51,506 nt of DNA from Elioraea sp. Yellowstone (GCF_006704265.1 NZ_VIKA01000007.1:1-51506); one strand, 5' to 3'; shown: positions 27,854 to 36,670, counted from the first letter of the stretch. Program-made: numbers and translations. The notes: generated by a model not told the origin, from the letters alone.

Positions 27854-28978
27854 ATGCGGCGACGGGGGGGACGGGATCCGTCGGGCGCGGCGATGCCGCG
27901 CGGGGCCGCGCGCGGCTCCGGGGCGCGCGGAACCGTCCCGCCATCGCGGCGGGGCGGTGTGCTCGCCGCCCTCGCCTGGCTCTGGCCGGCGCTGGCCATC
28001 GCCCAGCCCGTCCCGATCGCCGATCCCGCCGGGCCGCCCGGCGCGAACGCCGAGACGCGTGCCGCCTGGGCGCGCTTCATCGGCTACAACACGCACCGTG
28101 CCTTCGCGATCGGGCCCCGTGGCGAGGGCGGAGCGGCGTGGGGCGCGCGCGACCTCGACCAGGCGAAGGCCACAGCACTCGCCAACTGCGCGCGCCGCGC
28201 CGGCACGGACTGCCGACTCTACGCGGTCGATCTGGCGATCGTCGATCCCGCCAGGGCCTGGAACCCGCCCTCGGCCGCGCCGGCAAGCCTCGGCATCGGC
28301 GGCTTCGCCTGGGAGATCGTGCCGGATGCGCGCTATCTCTGGCGCGGCGCGGCGACCGCCGCCGGCGCGATCGTGTTCGGCCACGGCCGCGGTGCCAACA
28401 ACGCCGACTATCGCGGCACGCAGCCGCAGACCTGGGTGCGGCACTTCAACCTCGCCGGCTTCGACGTGCTGCGCTTCGACCGCCACCCGAACAGCGACGA
28501 CGCCGACCGCGCCGCCGGCTGGCTGCGCGACGGGCTCAGGCGGCTGCGCGCCGCCGGATACCGGCGGATCGTCGTCGCCGGCCAGTCGCGCGGGGCCTGG
28601 AACGCGCTGCAGGTGCTCGACACGCCGGGGCTGGTCGATGTGGCGGTCGCGATCGCGGCGGCGGCGCACGGCCAGGGCGGCAGCATGAACCTCAACGCGC
28701 AGGCCGATCAGTTGCGCTCGATCGTCGAGCGCGCCGACGCCCCGTCCGCACGCGTCGCCTTCGTGCAGTTCGCGCACGACCCGTTCGTGCTCGACCCCGA
28801 CGGGCGCGCCGCGCTGATCCGGGACCGGCTCGGCCGACGGGTGGCGGCGGTGCTGCTGATCGACCGGCCCGAGGGCTTCGCCGGCCATGCCGCCGGGCAG
28901 CACTGGCAGTTCGCCGACCGGTTCGGCGCCTGCCTGGTCGCCTTCGCCACCGCGCCCGCTCCGCCCGCCTCCTGCTGA
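27854..28978 (+). CDS. Secreted alpha/beta-hydrolase-like protein with DUF4189-like N-terminal part
   Basis: A predicted exported protein of 374 residues. A basic N-terminus leads into [17 protein letters not shown], a signal peptide with an AIA cleavage site. Residues after it ([20 protein letters not shown], then two cysteines in [21 protein letters not shown]) resemble the small DUF4189-type repeat unit that has one disulfide. The second half reads as an alpha/beta hydrolase: [12 protein letters not shown] as oxyanion strand and [15 protein letters not shown] as nucleophile elbow. A DHG-type late histidine is plausible in [10 protein letters not shown]. Substrate unknown. ATG 27854 has an AAGGTGAGG site; ATG 27893 is an alternative. 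Its stop directly abuts that of the convergent dnaQ (TGATCA). Confidence 0.68.
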   Translation: MRRRGGRDPSGAAMPRGAARGSGARGTVPPSRRGGVLAALAWLWPALAIAQPVPIADPAGPPGANAETRAAWARFIGYNTHRAFAIGPRGEGGAAWGARDLDQAKATALANCARRAGTDCRLYAVDLAIVDPARAWNPPSAAPASLGIGGFAWEIVPDARYLWRGAATAAGAIVFGHGRGANNADYRGTQPQTWVRHFNLAGFDVLRFDRHPNSDDADRAAGWLRDGLRRLRAAGYRRIVVAGQSRGAWNALQVLDTPGLVDVAVAIAAAAHGQGGSMNLNAQADQLRSIVERADAPSARVAFVQFAHDPFVLDPDGRAALIRDRLGRRVAAVLLIDRPEGFAGHAAGQHWQFADRFGACLVAFATAPAPPASC

Positions 28979-29698
28979 TCAGCGCGGTGTCGTTGCGCTG
29001 CCGTAGGTCTCGGGTTCGAGCCGAGCCCAGAGCGCACCCTCGATCGAGGCGATGAAGGCGCGGTGCGCGGCAAGCTCCTCCGCGCTCGGCACGATCGGCC
29101 GCGGCCTGCGCGTGGGCGGGGCGGCGGCCCGCGCGCCGCGCACCGCCCCGCGCGCGGCCGGTGCGAGCCCCAGCCCCGGCTGGCGGCCGCCCAGCAGCTC
29201 GAGATAGACCTGGGCGAGCAGCTGGCAGTCGAGCAGCGCGTTGTGGGTGGTGCGCATCGAGATGTCGATGCCGAAGCGACGGCAGAGCGCGTCGAGATTC
29301 GCCGGCAGGCCAGGATGGCGCCTGCGCGCGAGCGCCACCGTGTCGATCGCGCGCGCCGGATCGATCGGCGGCAGGTCGAGCCGGGCGAGTTCGGCATTGA
29401 TGAAGCCGATATCGAAGGGCGCATTGTGCGCGACGATCGGATCCTCGCCGAGGAAGGCGAGCAGCTCGTCGGCGATCTCGCCGAAGGCGGGCTTGCCGAT
29501 CAGGCTCGCGCGCGTGATGCCGTGGATGCGTTCCGCCTCGGGGTCGATCTCGCGCCCCGGGTCGACCAGGCGGTGCAGCACCCGCCCCGTGGGCACATGG
29601 TTCCTCAGCTCGAGGCAGCAGATCTCGATGATGCGGTGCCCCTGGGCGGCCTCGAGCCCGGTGGTCTCGGTGTCGAGCAGCACCTCGCGGTCGCTCAT
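28979..29698 (-). CDS. dnaQ: DNA polymerase III subunit epsilon
   Basis: The 3'-5' proofreading exonuclease of the replicative polymerase. The 239-residue protein has DEDDh exonuclease motifs: LLDTETTGLEAAQGHRIIEI (Asp9, Glu11), VAHNAPFDIGFINAEL, and TTHNALLDCQLLAQVYLELLGG with the catalytic His-Asp pair. The C-terminal segment after residue 185 is Ala/Arg/Pro-rich and contains the part that would contact the alpha subunit. It overlaps coaE as ATGA and forms the unit aroE-coaE-dnaQ, a standard alphaproteobacterial order. Confidence 0.96.
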   Translation of the reverse strand: MSDREVLLDTETTGLEAAQGHRIIEICCLELRNHVPTGRVLHRLVDPGREIDPEAERIHGITRASLIGKPAFGEIADELLAFLGEDPIVAHNAPFDIGFINAELARLDLPPIDPARAIDTVALARRRHPGLPANLDALCRRFGIDISMRTTHNALLDCQLLAQVYLELLGGRQPGLGLAPAARGAVRGARAAAPPTRRPRPIVPSAEELAAHRAFIASIEGALWARLEPETYGSATTPR

Positions 29699-30291
29699 CG
29701 CCCGCCCTCGCGAAGCCGCGCCACCAGGCGCCGGATCGCGCGCTGGGCATGGTGGCGCGACAGCCCGGTGCGGATGACGGTATCGGCGCGGCGGCGCTTC
29801 TCGGTATCCGGCATCTGGCGTGCGCGGATCGCGGCGAGCCGGGCCTCGGTCATGCCGGGCCGGGGGAGCACGCGGGCGCGTTGCGTCGCCGCCGGGGCAC
29901 TGACGACGACCACATGGTCGACCCGGCGATCGCTTCCCGTCTCGAACAGCAGCGGGATGTCGAGCACGGCGAGGGGGCGGCGCGCGCGGCGGCAACGGGC
30001 GAGGAAGCGCCGTTCCTCCTGCCGCACCAGGGGGTGGATCGCCGCTTCCAGCCGCGCCAGGAAGGCCGGGTCGGAGAGCGCGCGCTGCCGCAGCGCCTCG
30101 CGCACGACCGAACCGTCCGCCACGGCCTCCGGGGCGAGGGCGGCAATCGCGGCGACGCCTGCGCCGCCCCGGGCGTAGAGCCGGTGCACGGCGGCATCCG
30201 CGTCGTGCACGGGGATGCCGAGACGGCGGAAGGTCCGCGCGGCGGTCGACTTGCCCATGCCGATGCCGCCCGTCAGCCCGATCACGATCAT
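29695..30291 (-). CDS. coaE: Dephospho-CoA kinase
   Basis: Last step of coenzyme A synthesis: phosphorylates the 3'-hydroxyl of dephospho-CoA. The 198-residue kinase starts with the P-loop MIVIGLTGGIGMGKSTAA and has the family motifs VHDADAAVHRLY, the substrate-binding HPLVRQEE and PLAVLDIPLLFETG. It overlaps aroE upstream and dnaQ downstream by 4 bases each, so the three genes are translationally coupled. Confidence 0.97.
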   Translation of the reverse strand: MIVIGLTGGIGMGKSTAARTFRRLGIPVHDADAAVHRLYARGGAGVAAIAALAPEAVADGSVVREALRQRALSDPAFLARLEAAIHPLVRQEERRFLARCRRARRPLAVLDIPLLFETGSDRRVDHVVVVSAPAATQRARVLPRPGMTEARLAAIRARQMPDTEKRRRADTVIRTGLSRHHAQRAIRRLVARLREGGR

Positions 30292-31151
30292 GCCGCCTCG
30301 GCGGTCTCCGGCACGTCGCCGGCGACGAAGCGGGCGAGCTCGTCGTCCACCTCCGGATCGATGCCGAACCACGCGCGGAAGCCGGGACGCGCCTGGTGCA
30401 GCAGCATCGGCAGCCCGCCCAGGGTGCGGAGCCCGCGTGCGGCGGCGGCGGCGAGCAGCCCGGTGATGCGCGGCACGTAGACGATGTCGGCGACGATCGC
30501 CTCCGCCGGCAGGCGGTCGAGCGGCAGATCGGGCGAGGGCGTGCCCTGCATGCCGAGCGAGGTGGTGTTGACCAGGAGGCGCGTGGCGGGAAGGAGGTCA
30601 GCGGCCTCGTCCCAGCCGGCGGCCGCGACAGGTCCCCCGAGCGCGGCGCAAAGCGCCTCGGCGCGGCTCCGCGTGCGGTTGACGAGGACGAGGCGCGGAC
30701 AGCCGCCGTCGAGCAGGGCGGCGGCGATGGCGCGGGCGGAGCCGCCGGCGCCGAGGAGGGTGGCGGGTGTGGCGGCGAGATCGACGCCGGGCACGGCCTG
30801 GCGCAGACCTGCGAGGAAGCCCCAGCCGTCGGTGTTGGAGCCGGCGATCGTGCCGTCGGGCCGAAACACCAGCGTGTTGACGGCACCGGCGCGGTTCGCA
30901 GTCGCGTCCACCTCGTCGCAGACGGCGAAGGCGGCCTCCTTGTGCGGGATGGTCACGTTGGCGCCCCGGAACCCGAGGTCGCGCAGGGATCGCACGGCAT
31001 CGGCGAAGCGTTCGGGCCGCACCGGCAGCGGCAGGTAGGCACCGTCGATGCGATGGCGTTCGAGCCAGAACCCGTGCAGGCGCGGCGAGCGCGAATGCGC
31101 GACCGGCCAGCCCAGTACGCCGGCAAGCCGCGATGTCCCGGAGAGAATCAT
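30288..31151 (-). CDS. aroE: Shikimate dehydrogenase
   Basis: NADPH-dependent reduction of 3-dehydroshikimate in aromatic amino acid synthesis. The 287-residue protein shows the shikimate-binding GWPVAHSRSPRLHGFW, the catalytic lysine in NVTIPHKEAAF, the substrate aspartate in AGSNTDGWGFLAGL, the nucleotide-binding LGAGGSARAIAAALL with VNRTRSRAEAL, and the C-terminal GLPMLLHQA. First gene of the aroE-coaE-dnaQ unit; ATG at 31151 matches the family start. Normal length. Confidence 0.97.
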   Translation of the reverse strand: MILSGTSRLAGVLGWPVAHSRSPRLHGFWLERHRIDGAYLPLPVRPERFADAVRSLRDLGFRGANVTIPHKEAAFAVCDEVDATANRAGAVNTLVFRPDGTIAGSNTDGWGFLAGLRQAVPGVDLAATPATLLGAGGSARAIAAALLDGGCPRLVLVNRTRSRAEALCAALGGPVAAAGWDEAADLLPATRLLVNTTSLGMQGTPSPDLPLDRLPAEAIVADIVYVPRITGLLAAAAARGLRTLGGLPMLLHQARPGFRAWFGIDPEVDDELARFVAGDVPETAEAA

Positions 31152-31214
31152 GCACCGAGCATAGCGGAGTGGCCGGATGGGGGGAGGGGCGAACCGCAGC
31201 GGCCGGACCAGCGG

Positions 31215-31580
31215 TCAGCGGCCGGGCAGGAAGATGAATACCACGGCGGCGACGAGGCAGATGGCGGCGGCGAGGTAGTTCCAGGTGAGCTGCTCCTTGA
31301 GGAACCAGACGGCGAAGGCGGCGAACACCGCCATGGTGATCACCTCCTGCATCACCTTGAGCTGCTGCGCGGTGTAGGCGCCGAAGCCGATGCGGTTGGC
31401 CGGCACGGCGAGGCAGTACTCGAAGAAGGCGATGCCCCAGGAGGCGACGATGGCAAGCCCCAGGCTCCAGTGCGGCCGCTTCAGGTGGCCGTACCAGGCG
31501 AAGGTCATCAGCACGTTCGAACCGATCAGCAGCAAAGGCGGCAGCACCCAGGCAAGCCACGGTGCAGGCAGCGGGATCAT
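31215..31580 (-). CDS. DUF486 (DMT-like) membrane protein
   Basis: A 121-residue protein with four hydrophobic helices (LAWVLPPLLLIGSNVLMTFAWYG; LGLAIVASWGIAFFEYCL; VITMAVFAAFAVWFL; LAAAICLVAAVVFIFL). NRIGFGAYTAQQLKVMQEVI is diagnostic for DUF486, a small relative of drug/metabolite transporters. The substrate is unknown. The frame is open to 31829 but homology starts at MIPLP, ATG at 31580, which overlaps the stop of the upstream six-TM protein gene by 4 bases, so they are cotranscribed. Confidence 0.9.
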   Translation of the reverse strand: MIPLPAPWLAWVLPPLLLIGSNVLMTFAWYGHLKRPHWSLGLAIVASWGIAFFEYCLAVPANRIGFGAYTAQQLKVMQEVITMAVFAAFAVWFLKEQLTWNYLAAAICLVAAVVFIFLPGR

Positions 31581-32509
31581 CGCGGCACGGCCTCCTCGGA
31601 GGGGCGATAGACCGCGCGGATCGCCGGCAGGGCCTCGCGCCACTTGGTGTAGACCTTGCCGACATCCGAGAGCGGCTTGGCGAGGAGGCGCAGGTTGACC
31701 GCGAAGACCGCGGCGCCGGCAAGTTCGCTCTCGCCCGGCAAGAGCCGCGGATCGAGCGCCCAGGCGGCGAGCGCGGAGAGGGCGAGGAAGGTCCAGAGTG
31801 CGGCGTCGAGGCCACGCTCGGTCAGCCATTTCAGGATCTCGAAGCGGATCGATCCGCGGAAGATCCGCTCCTGCGTCTCGGTGAATCGGCCGCGTTCGGC
31901 CGCGCCTGTCGTCGCGGCGATCCTGGCCTGCCAGCCGAGGATCTGCAGGCTGACCAGTTCGAGCCGCTTGCCGATCAGCCAGACGCAGCCGAGTGCCGGC
32001 ACCAGCGCGCCCAGCATCAGCGGCACCCAGCCCGCGCCGAGCGTGAGCTGCCAGGCGAGCACGCCGATCACCTCGGCGGGGATGCGCCAGCCGTCCTTGT
32101 AGACGGCCTCGAACCCCTTGCGGGCGATGTCGCAGCCGTAGAGCACCTGGCTCACGTCCCGCGCCGCGTGCTCGACCTGCCGCCGCGCGAGGAAGATGCG
32201 CTGGAGCACGACGAGGAGGCGGGCCTCCATCGCCTTGGAGGCGACCTTCTCGCCGAATTCGACGACCGCGACGGCGAGGATGATCGCGGCGAAGAGCGGG
32301 CCGATCGCGGCGATCACGCCGAGGATCGTCGCCTCGGGTGCGCGGATCGCCTCGACCAGGCGGCCCGTGGCCCAGGCATAGGCGGGCATGACGGCGGCCT
32401 TGGCGGCGAGCGCTGCCATCAGGGCGGCGAGGAAGCCGCGCAGACTCCAGAGCGTCGCCGCCATCTCGCCCGCGAGCGGGCGCGTGACGGGGATGCCCAT
32501 GACGGGCAT
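31577..32509 (-). CDS. ABC transporter six-transmembrane domain protein without ATPase
   Basis: A 310-residue membrane protein with about six hydrophobic helices and the family layout of ABC exporter membrane domains: an N-terminal helix pair, a long amphipathic segment LLVVLQRIFLARRQVEHAARDVSQVL, then ILGWQARIAATTGAAERGRFTETQERI and a C-terminal helix pair ending LRLLAKPLSDVGKVYTKWREA. No nucleotide-binding domain is fused or encoded next door. I recall a family described as ABC transporter six-transmembrane domain-containing protein. ATG at 32509 lies 11 bases past the stop of the beta-propeller gene; ATG 32530 is an alternative. It overlaps the DUF486 gene. Its role in this Fur-linked unit is unknown. 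Confidence 0.7.
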   Translation of the reverse strand: MPVMGIPVTRPLAGEMAATLWSLRGFLAALMAALAAKAAVMPAYAWATGRLVEAIRAPEATILGVIAAIGPLFAAIILAVAVVEFGEKVASKAMEARLLVVLQRIFLARRQVEHAARDVSQVLYGCDIARKGFEAVYKDGWRIPAEVIGVLAWQLTLGAGWVPLMLGALVPALGCVWLIGKRLELVSLQILGWQARIAATTGAAERGRFTETQERIFRGSIRFEILKWLTERGLDAALWTFLALSALAAWALDPRLLPGESELAGAAVFAVNLRLLAKPLSDVGKVYTKWREALPAIRAVYRPSEEAVPR

Positions 32510-32519
32510 CCCCAGCACA

Positions 32520-34199
32520 TCAGGCCGCATCCGGCAGGGCCATCGCCACGATCCGCGTCCTGTCGGTGACGAGGACCGCGCGATCGAGCAGGGCGGCGCT
32601 GCGCGCGGCCTCCGGCCACCCGGCCAGCGCGGTCCAGTCGCCTTCCCCCTGGCGCTTGATCCAGGCCCGCTTGCGGTCCCAGACCAGCACGCGCTCGTCA
32701 TTGGCGGCGATCCCGATCGCTCCGGTGGCGGCAGCCGGTGTCGCGTCGGCCACGTCGGCCCGGATCGCGATCAGGCGATCCTCGACGGCGGCGAGGAGGC
32801 GGTCGCCATCCGCGACGATGCGCGCCTCGTGCACGGCCTGGGGCGCGAGGGGGGCGAGGCTGCCGGATGCGGGATCGAACACGAACAGTCCCTGTCCCTC
32901 CAGGCCGACCAGGAGCGTGCCCTCGCGTCGTGGTGCGAGCGCCTCGACCGCCGCCGCGGGTACGGCGTCCACCGGGGCGAGGCGTTCGGCATCGGCCAGC
33001 GGCGCCGCGAACAGCCCGCCCTTGGTGCCGAGCCAGAGCCTCTCCGCCGCGATGGCGAGGGTGCGGAACTCGCCGTAATGCCGCACGCCGGCCGGCAGCT
33101 TCGGCTTGACGTAGTCCCAGCGCGCCCCGTTCGTGGCGCTGACGAAGAGGCCGCGCTGGCAGAGGAGGAACCAGCGGCCATCGGGCGCGCGCGCGATATG
33201 TTCCGCGTCGAGCACGTTCCATTCGGCATCCGCGGGCCGCCATGTGGCGCCGCCGTCCTCGCTCAGGAACGTTCCGAAGCTGCACGTCGCCAGGACGGCG
33301 CCACGGTCGAGCGCGAAGAGCTTCTTGCGCTTGCCGAGCCGTGCGCGCCGATCGGCGCCGACCGCCTCCGCCAGATCGACGACCGACCCGCGGAGCGGAT
33401 CGAACAGCATCGCGCCCTGTACGCCGGCGGCGAGGATGCCGTCCGGCAGCAGGTGGACGAACTCGGCCTCGGCGATCGCCGGATGGAACGCCTCGAGATG
33501 CCGACGTCCCGGTCCGACGATCTCGGCCTTGTCCCCGTCCAGCACGAGCACCGTGCCGTCGGCCGCCAGTTCCGCCGCCGTGATCGGATGCTTCTTGTAG
33601 CCGCCGCGACGGCCATCACGCCGGAAGGCGCCGTGCCAGCGGGTCACCACGTGGCGGAGATCGGCGGCGACCGGGACGTCGCCGTAGTGGCCCATCTCGG
33701 TCATCGTCCAGGTCGCGCCGCCATCGCCGCTCTCGGCGAGCGCGGGAAGCCGCCGGTCGCCCTGCTTCTTGATGCGCAGGATCAGCCGTCCGGGAAGCTC
33801 GTGGATGCCGATCACCTCGCAACCGGCCCCGCCGAACAGGCGCACCCAGCCATCCTCCTGCGCCGCATAGAGCCCGTTCTTGGTGCCGACGAGGATGCGG
33901 TCCGCGGCGGCACTGACGGTCGCGATCTTCTCGCCTGCGGGACCGGCGCGCCGGCTGCGTTCGGCCCCGGCGCCGTCCAGCAGCACGATCTCGCGACCGA
34001 CCGCCGCCACCATGCCGCCGGGGGCGGGACCGAGCGCCTGGACGGAGGCGTCCGCGAGCGCGCCTGCCGGGCGCAGGATGTCGCCCGGGTCGCGGCGGCA
34101 GAGGCCCGCCTCGGTGGCGAGCCACACGCGGTCGCCGACGCGCAGCGTCGCCTTCACCTCGGCGCGCGCGAAGGCGTCGATGTTGGAACTCACAGTCAT
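32520..34199 (-). CDS. Beta-propeller (sialidase/YCF48-like) protein, unknown function
   Basis: A 559-residue protein made of about ten repeated beta-blades. Asp-box-like turns SGDGGATW and SEDGGATW and the recurring units ILVGTKNGLYA, WLGTKGGLFA and LLVGLEGQGLFVF indicate a sialidase/VPS10/YCF48-type beta-propeller. No signal peptide is evident with the start MTVSSN, so it may be cytoplasmic; an in-frame ATG at 34267 adds 23 residues that are also not a signal. Upstream are a Fur-like box and a leader element shared with the TonB receptor gene, so iron-responsive expression is likely. Same-strand neighbours are the TonB receptor (upstream) and a lone ABC-type membrane protein (downstream). 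I do not know its function. Confidence 0.72.
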   Translation of the reverse strand: MTVSSNIDAFARAEVKATLRVGDRVWLATEAGLCRRDPGDILRPAGALADASVQALGPAPGGMVAAVGREIVLLDGAGAERSRRAGPAGEKIATVSAAADRILVGTKNGLYAAQEDGWVRLFGGAGCEVIGIHELPGRLILRIKKQGDRRLPALAESGDGGATWTMTEMGHYGDVPVAADLRHVVTRWHGAFRRDGRRGGYKKHPITAAELAADGTVLVLDGDKAEIVGPGRRHLEAFHPAIAEAEFVHLLPDGILAAGVQGAMLFDPLRGSVVDLAEAVGADRRARLGKRKKLFALDRGAVLATCSFGTFLSEDGGATWRPADAEWNVLDAEHIARAPDGRWFLLCQRGLFVSATNGARWDYVKPKLPAGVRHYGEFRTLAIAAERLWLGTKGGLFAAPLADAERLAPVDAVPAAAVEALAPRREGTLLVGLEGQGLFVFDPASGSLAPLAPQAVHEARIVADGDRLLAAVEDRLIAIRADVADATPAAATGAIGIAANDERVLVWDRKRAWIKRQGEGDWTALAGWPEAARSAALLDRAVLVTDRTRIVAMALPDAA

Positions 34200-34245
34200 G
34201 TCAGGGGTCCATGGATGGCCCGCGTGCATCGCGCACCACCGGGCC

Positions 34246-34273
34246 GGTTCAGGGTTGCGGCTCTGCATCCCCG
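34246..34273 (-). promoter_or_regulatory. Conserved leader element, copy B (beta-propeller gene)
   Basis: On the minus strand this reads CGGGGATGCA, three bases, then CCGCAACCCTGAACC. The same two blocks in the same order, with a four-base linker, occur in the TonB receptor leader. It lies just after the predicted start of transcription and about 47 bases before the propeller ATG. It includes the in-frame ATG at 34267. Function unknown. Confidence 0.7.
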
Positions 34274-34298
34274 CGGCGGGTTCTGCCACCGGCCCTAC

Positions 34299-34315
34299 TT
34301 GCGAGTCAATCGCAA
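34299..34315 (-). promoter_or_regulatory. Fur-like box upstream of the beta-propeller gene
   Basis: A 17-base dyad TTGCGA-GTCAA-TCGCAA with perfect 6-base arms shares GAGTCAATCGCA with the site upstream of the TonB receptor gene. On the minus strand it contains TTGACT, a good -35 hexamer, so a bound repressor would block the promoter. It lies between the receptor stop and the propeller start. Assigning Fur rather than a related regulator is an inference from likeness to known Fur boxes. Confidence 0.6.
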
Positions 34316-34321
34316 TCCGCA

Positions 34322-36526
34322 TCACAGCGACGCCTTCAGCCCGAGGAAGAAGACGCGGCCGCTGTCGATGATGGCTTGGCGGCTCAGCACGCCGTTGGTG
34401 CGTTCGAACTCGTCGCGCTTCTGGTTGGTCAGGTTCTCGCCGCTCGCGAACACCGCGAGCCCGGGCACGAGACGCTGCTCGAGATAGACATCGACGAAGG
34501 TGGTCGGCTCCAGCTCCTTGTAGCGCAGCGCGCCGTTGCCCTCGTTGCTCAGGATGATGCGCGTCGTGACGTAGTTGACGCCGACCGAGACCAGCGTGCC
34601 GCGCGCCTCGTCGTTCCATTCCAGCACGGTGTTGGCGACGAAGCGCGGCACTTCGGAGAAGCGGCGCGGTCCAGTGATCGGGTCGTTGACGCGACTCTCC
34701 AGCAGCGTCTGGTTGAGCCTGAGGCCGAACGGCGCCAGCCAGTCGAGCCCCGTGATGCCGCCGCTCAGCCGCTGCTCGAACTCGATGCCGCGCACGCGAC
34801 CGTCGCCGGCGTTGCGGTACTCGAACTGGTTGGGCGCGAACTCGTTGGCGTCGATCACGTCCGTGATGCTGCGATGGAACAGGTTGACGCCGAGGAAGAC
34901 GTGCTGGCCGGCATAGTCGGCGCCGACATCGAACGACCACGCGCGGGCGGGCCTGAGATCGGGATTGCCGAAGAACACGCGCGGCCCCCGCCGCGTCGTG
35001 CCGGGCGCGATCTCCTCGAGCTTGGGCCGGTTCACCTGGCGCGAGACGGCGGCGCGCAGGGAGAGGCCCTCCGTCAGGCGGAAGGAGACCGGCAGCGAGG
35101 GCAGGACATCGGTGAAGCCGGGGGTCGAACTGCCGCGGCCGCCGTCGAGATCGTAGCCCACGTGCTCGAGACGGAGCCCCGGGATCAGCGTCCAGCGACC
35201 GAACTCGATGCGGTTCTGGATGTAGCCGGCGAGGTAGGTCTCGGAGGCGGTGTAGTCGGCTTCCGTGGAGCGCAGGATGTCCGCCGCGGTCTGCGAGCGG
35301 CTGCCGTTGGCGGCGACCGTGAAGAGCTCGGCATTGTTGCGCCGATCGACACGCCGCAGCTTGAGGCCCGACTTCAGTTCGGTGGCGAAGGGCTGGTCGA
35401 GCCGCCAGGCGAGGCTCGCGCCCAGATCCCACTGCCAGTCGCGCACGCTGCTCTCCTCGGCCGAAGCGTTCTGGAACGCGCCGGCGGGGCTGAAGGTGCG
35501 GGTCAGCCCGTCCTTGCCGAGCTGGGCCGTGCTCAGCGCGGCATCCAGCGCGAGGGTGAGCCGTTCGGCGAGCCTCTGCTCCAGGCCGACCGCGAGGCTC
35601 GCCACGGTCAGACGCTCCTCGCCTTCGGCGAGCTGGCGGTTCAGCTGCACACCGGTGTCGCGGCGGTAGGTGTCGCGCCGTCGCGGATTGTCGATCAGCG
35701 AATGCAGCAGCGTCTGCCGCAGGGTCAGCCTGCCGCCGTCCCAGACCCAGCCGAGCTGGCCGAGCGCGTCGATGTTCGTGAAGTCCTTGGGATCGCGCTC
35801 ATCGACGATCTGGCCCTGACCGCCCGGCCCGCCCTGGAAGGTGCGTTCGCTGAAGTCCTTGATCTTCCAGATGCGCCGGCGATCGACATTGATCGCGCCG
35901 AGCAGGCCGAAGCCGTCGGAGAAGCGGCGCGCGACCAGCGCCCCGGCCTGCTGGTTGCGGCCGTCGATCAGCGCGTCGTTGCCGCCGAGCGCGCCGCGCA
36001 ACTCGAGCGCGTCGCGCGGCGGCACGGGACGGGTCTCAATCAGGATGCGCCCGCCGATGCCGTCCGCCTCGTACTCGGCGGAGGGATTGCGCAGGATGCC
36101 GACCGACTGCAGCAGGAAGCCGGGGAGCGTGGTCGGCTCCAGGCTGCGCGCCCCGGCGCCGGAGGGAAGCTGCAGCCCGTCGACCTGCACGCGGGTGAAG
36201 TCGGGGGTCAGCCCGCGCAGGCCGAAGTTCTTCTTCTCTCCCGGCGGGCCTGACAGCACGACGCCGGGCAGGCGCGGGATGATGTCGGAGGCACGGTCGG
36301 CCGGCAGCCGGGTGAAGTCCTCGCGGCGGAGCTGGACCTCGGGCACCGGCTCGCCGATCCGCGCCGCCTCGGGAAACATGCGCTCGCCGGTGACCACCAC
36401 CGGCGGCAGCGCCGTCGGTTCGATGGGGGCCTGCGCGAAGGCCGGCCGGGCGAGGGGGGGAAGGAGCGCGAGCGCGCAGGCGCCCAGGCGGACGGCGCGC
36501 ACGCCGGTCGGAGCGGACGACGTCAT
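34322..36526 (-). CDS. TonB-dependent outer membrane receptor
   Basis: A 734-residue TonB-dependent receptor for an iron chelate or other large ligand. A signal peptide (ACALALLPPLARPAFA) is followed by a TonB-box-like stretch (PPVVVTGER). The plug domain has ADRASDIIPRLPGVVLSG, NFGLRGLTPDFTRVQVDG and NPSAEYEADGIGGRILIETRP. The beta-barrel contains many alternating strands and ends in SGRVFFLGLKASL with a C-terminal hydrophobic residue, as needed for outer membrane assembly. The plug resembles receptors of the TonB-dependent siderophore or carbohydrate group. A Fur-like box lies 150 bases upstream. Ligand not inferable. Confidence 0.93.
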   Translation of the reverse strand: MTSSAPTGVRAVRLGACALALLPPLARPAFAQAPIEPTALPPVVVTGERMFPEAARIGEPVPEVQLRREDFTRLPADRASDIIPRLPGVVLSGPPGEKKNFGLRGLTPDFTRVQVDGLQLPSGAGARSLEPTTLPGFLLQSVGILRNPSAEYEADGIGGRILIETRPVPPRDALELRGALGGNDALIDGRNQQAGALVARRFSDGFGLLGAINVDRRRIWKIKDFSERTFQGGPGGQGQIVDERDPKDFTNIDALGQLGWVWDGGRLTLRQTLLHSLIDNPRRRDTYRRDTGVQLNRQLAEGEERLTVASLAVGLEQRLAERLTLALDAALSTAQLGKDGLTRTFSPAGAFQNASAEESSVRDWQWDLGASLAWRLDQPFATELKSGLKLRRVDRRNNAELFTVAANGSRSQTAADILRSTEADYTASETYLAGYIQNRIEFGRWTLIPGLRLEHVGYDLDGGRGSSTPGFTDVLPSLPVSFRLTEGLSLRAAVSRQVNRPKLEEIAPGTTRRGPRVFFGNPDLRPARAWSFDVGADYAGQHVFLGVNLFHRSITDVIDANEFAPNQFEYRNAGDGRVRGIEFEQRLSGGITGLDWLAPFGLRLNQTLLESRVNDPITGPRRFSEVPRFVANTVLEWNDEARGTLVSVGVNYVTTRIILSNEGNGALRYKELEPTTFVDVYLEQRLVPGLAVFASGENLTNQKRDEFERTNGVLSRQAIIDSGRVFFLGLKASL

Positions 36527-36624
36527 GGCTGTGTTGGACCTCAGTCAGGGGCGGCCGGCCCCCTTCGGCGGGGGCTGGAGGGACGTGTTCGGCGTCGGTG
36601 CCCGGTCTCTCCCGTGCCGGCCGT

Positions 36625-36653
36625 GGTTCAGGGTTGCGGAAGGTGCATCCCCG
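36625..36653 (-). promoter_or_regulatory. Conserved leader element, copy A (TonB receptor gene)
   Basis: The minus strand reads CGGGGATGCA, four bases, then CCGCAACCCTGAACC, matching copy B upstream of the beta-propeller gene. It begins close to the predicted start of transcription and ends 98 bases before the receptor ATG. Here the ATG within it would give only a six-residue reading frame, so the nucleotide sequence, not an encoded peptide, seems conserved. Confidence 0.7.
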
Positions 36654-36670
36654 GGGTCTTCATCAATGAA

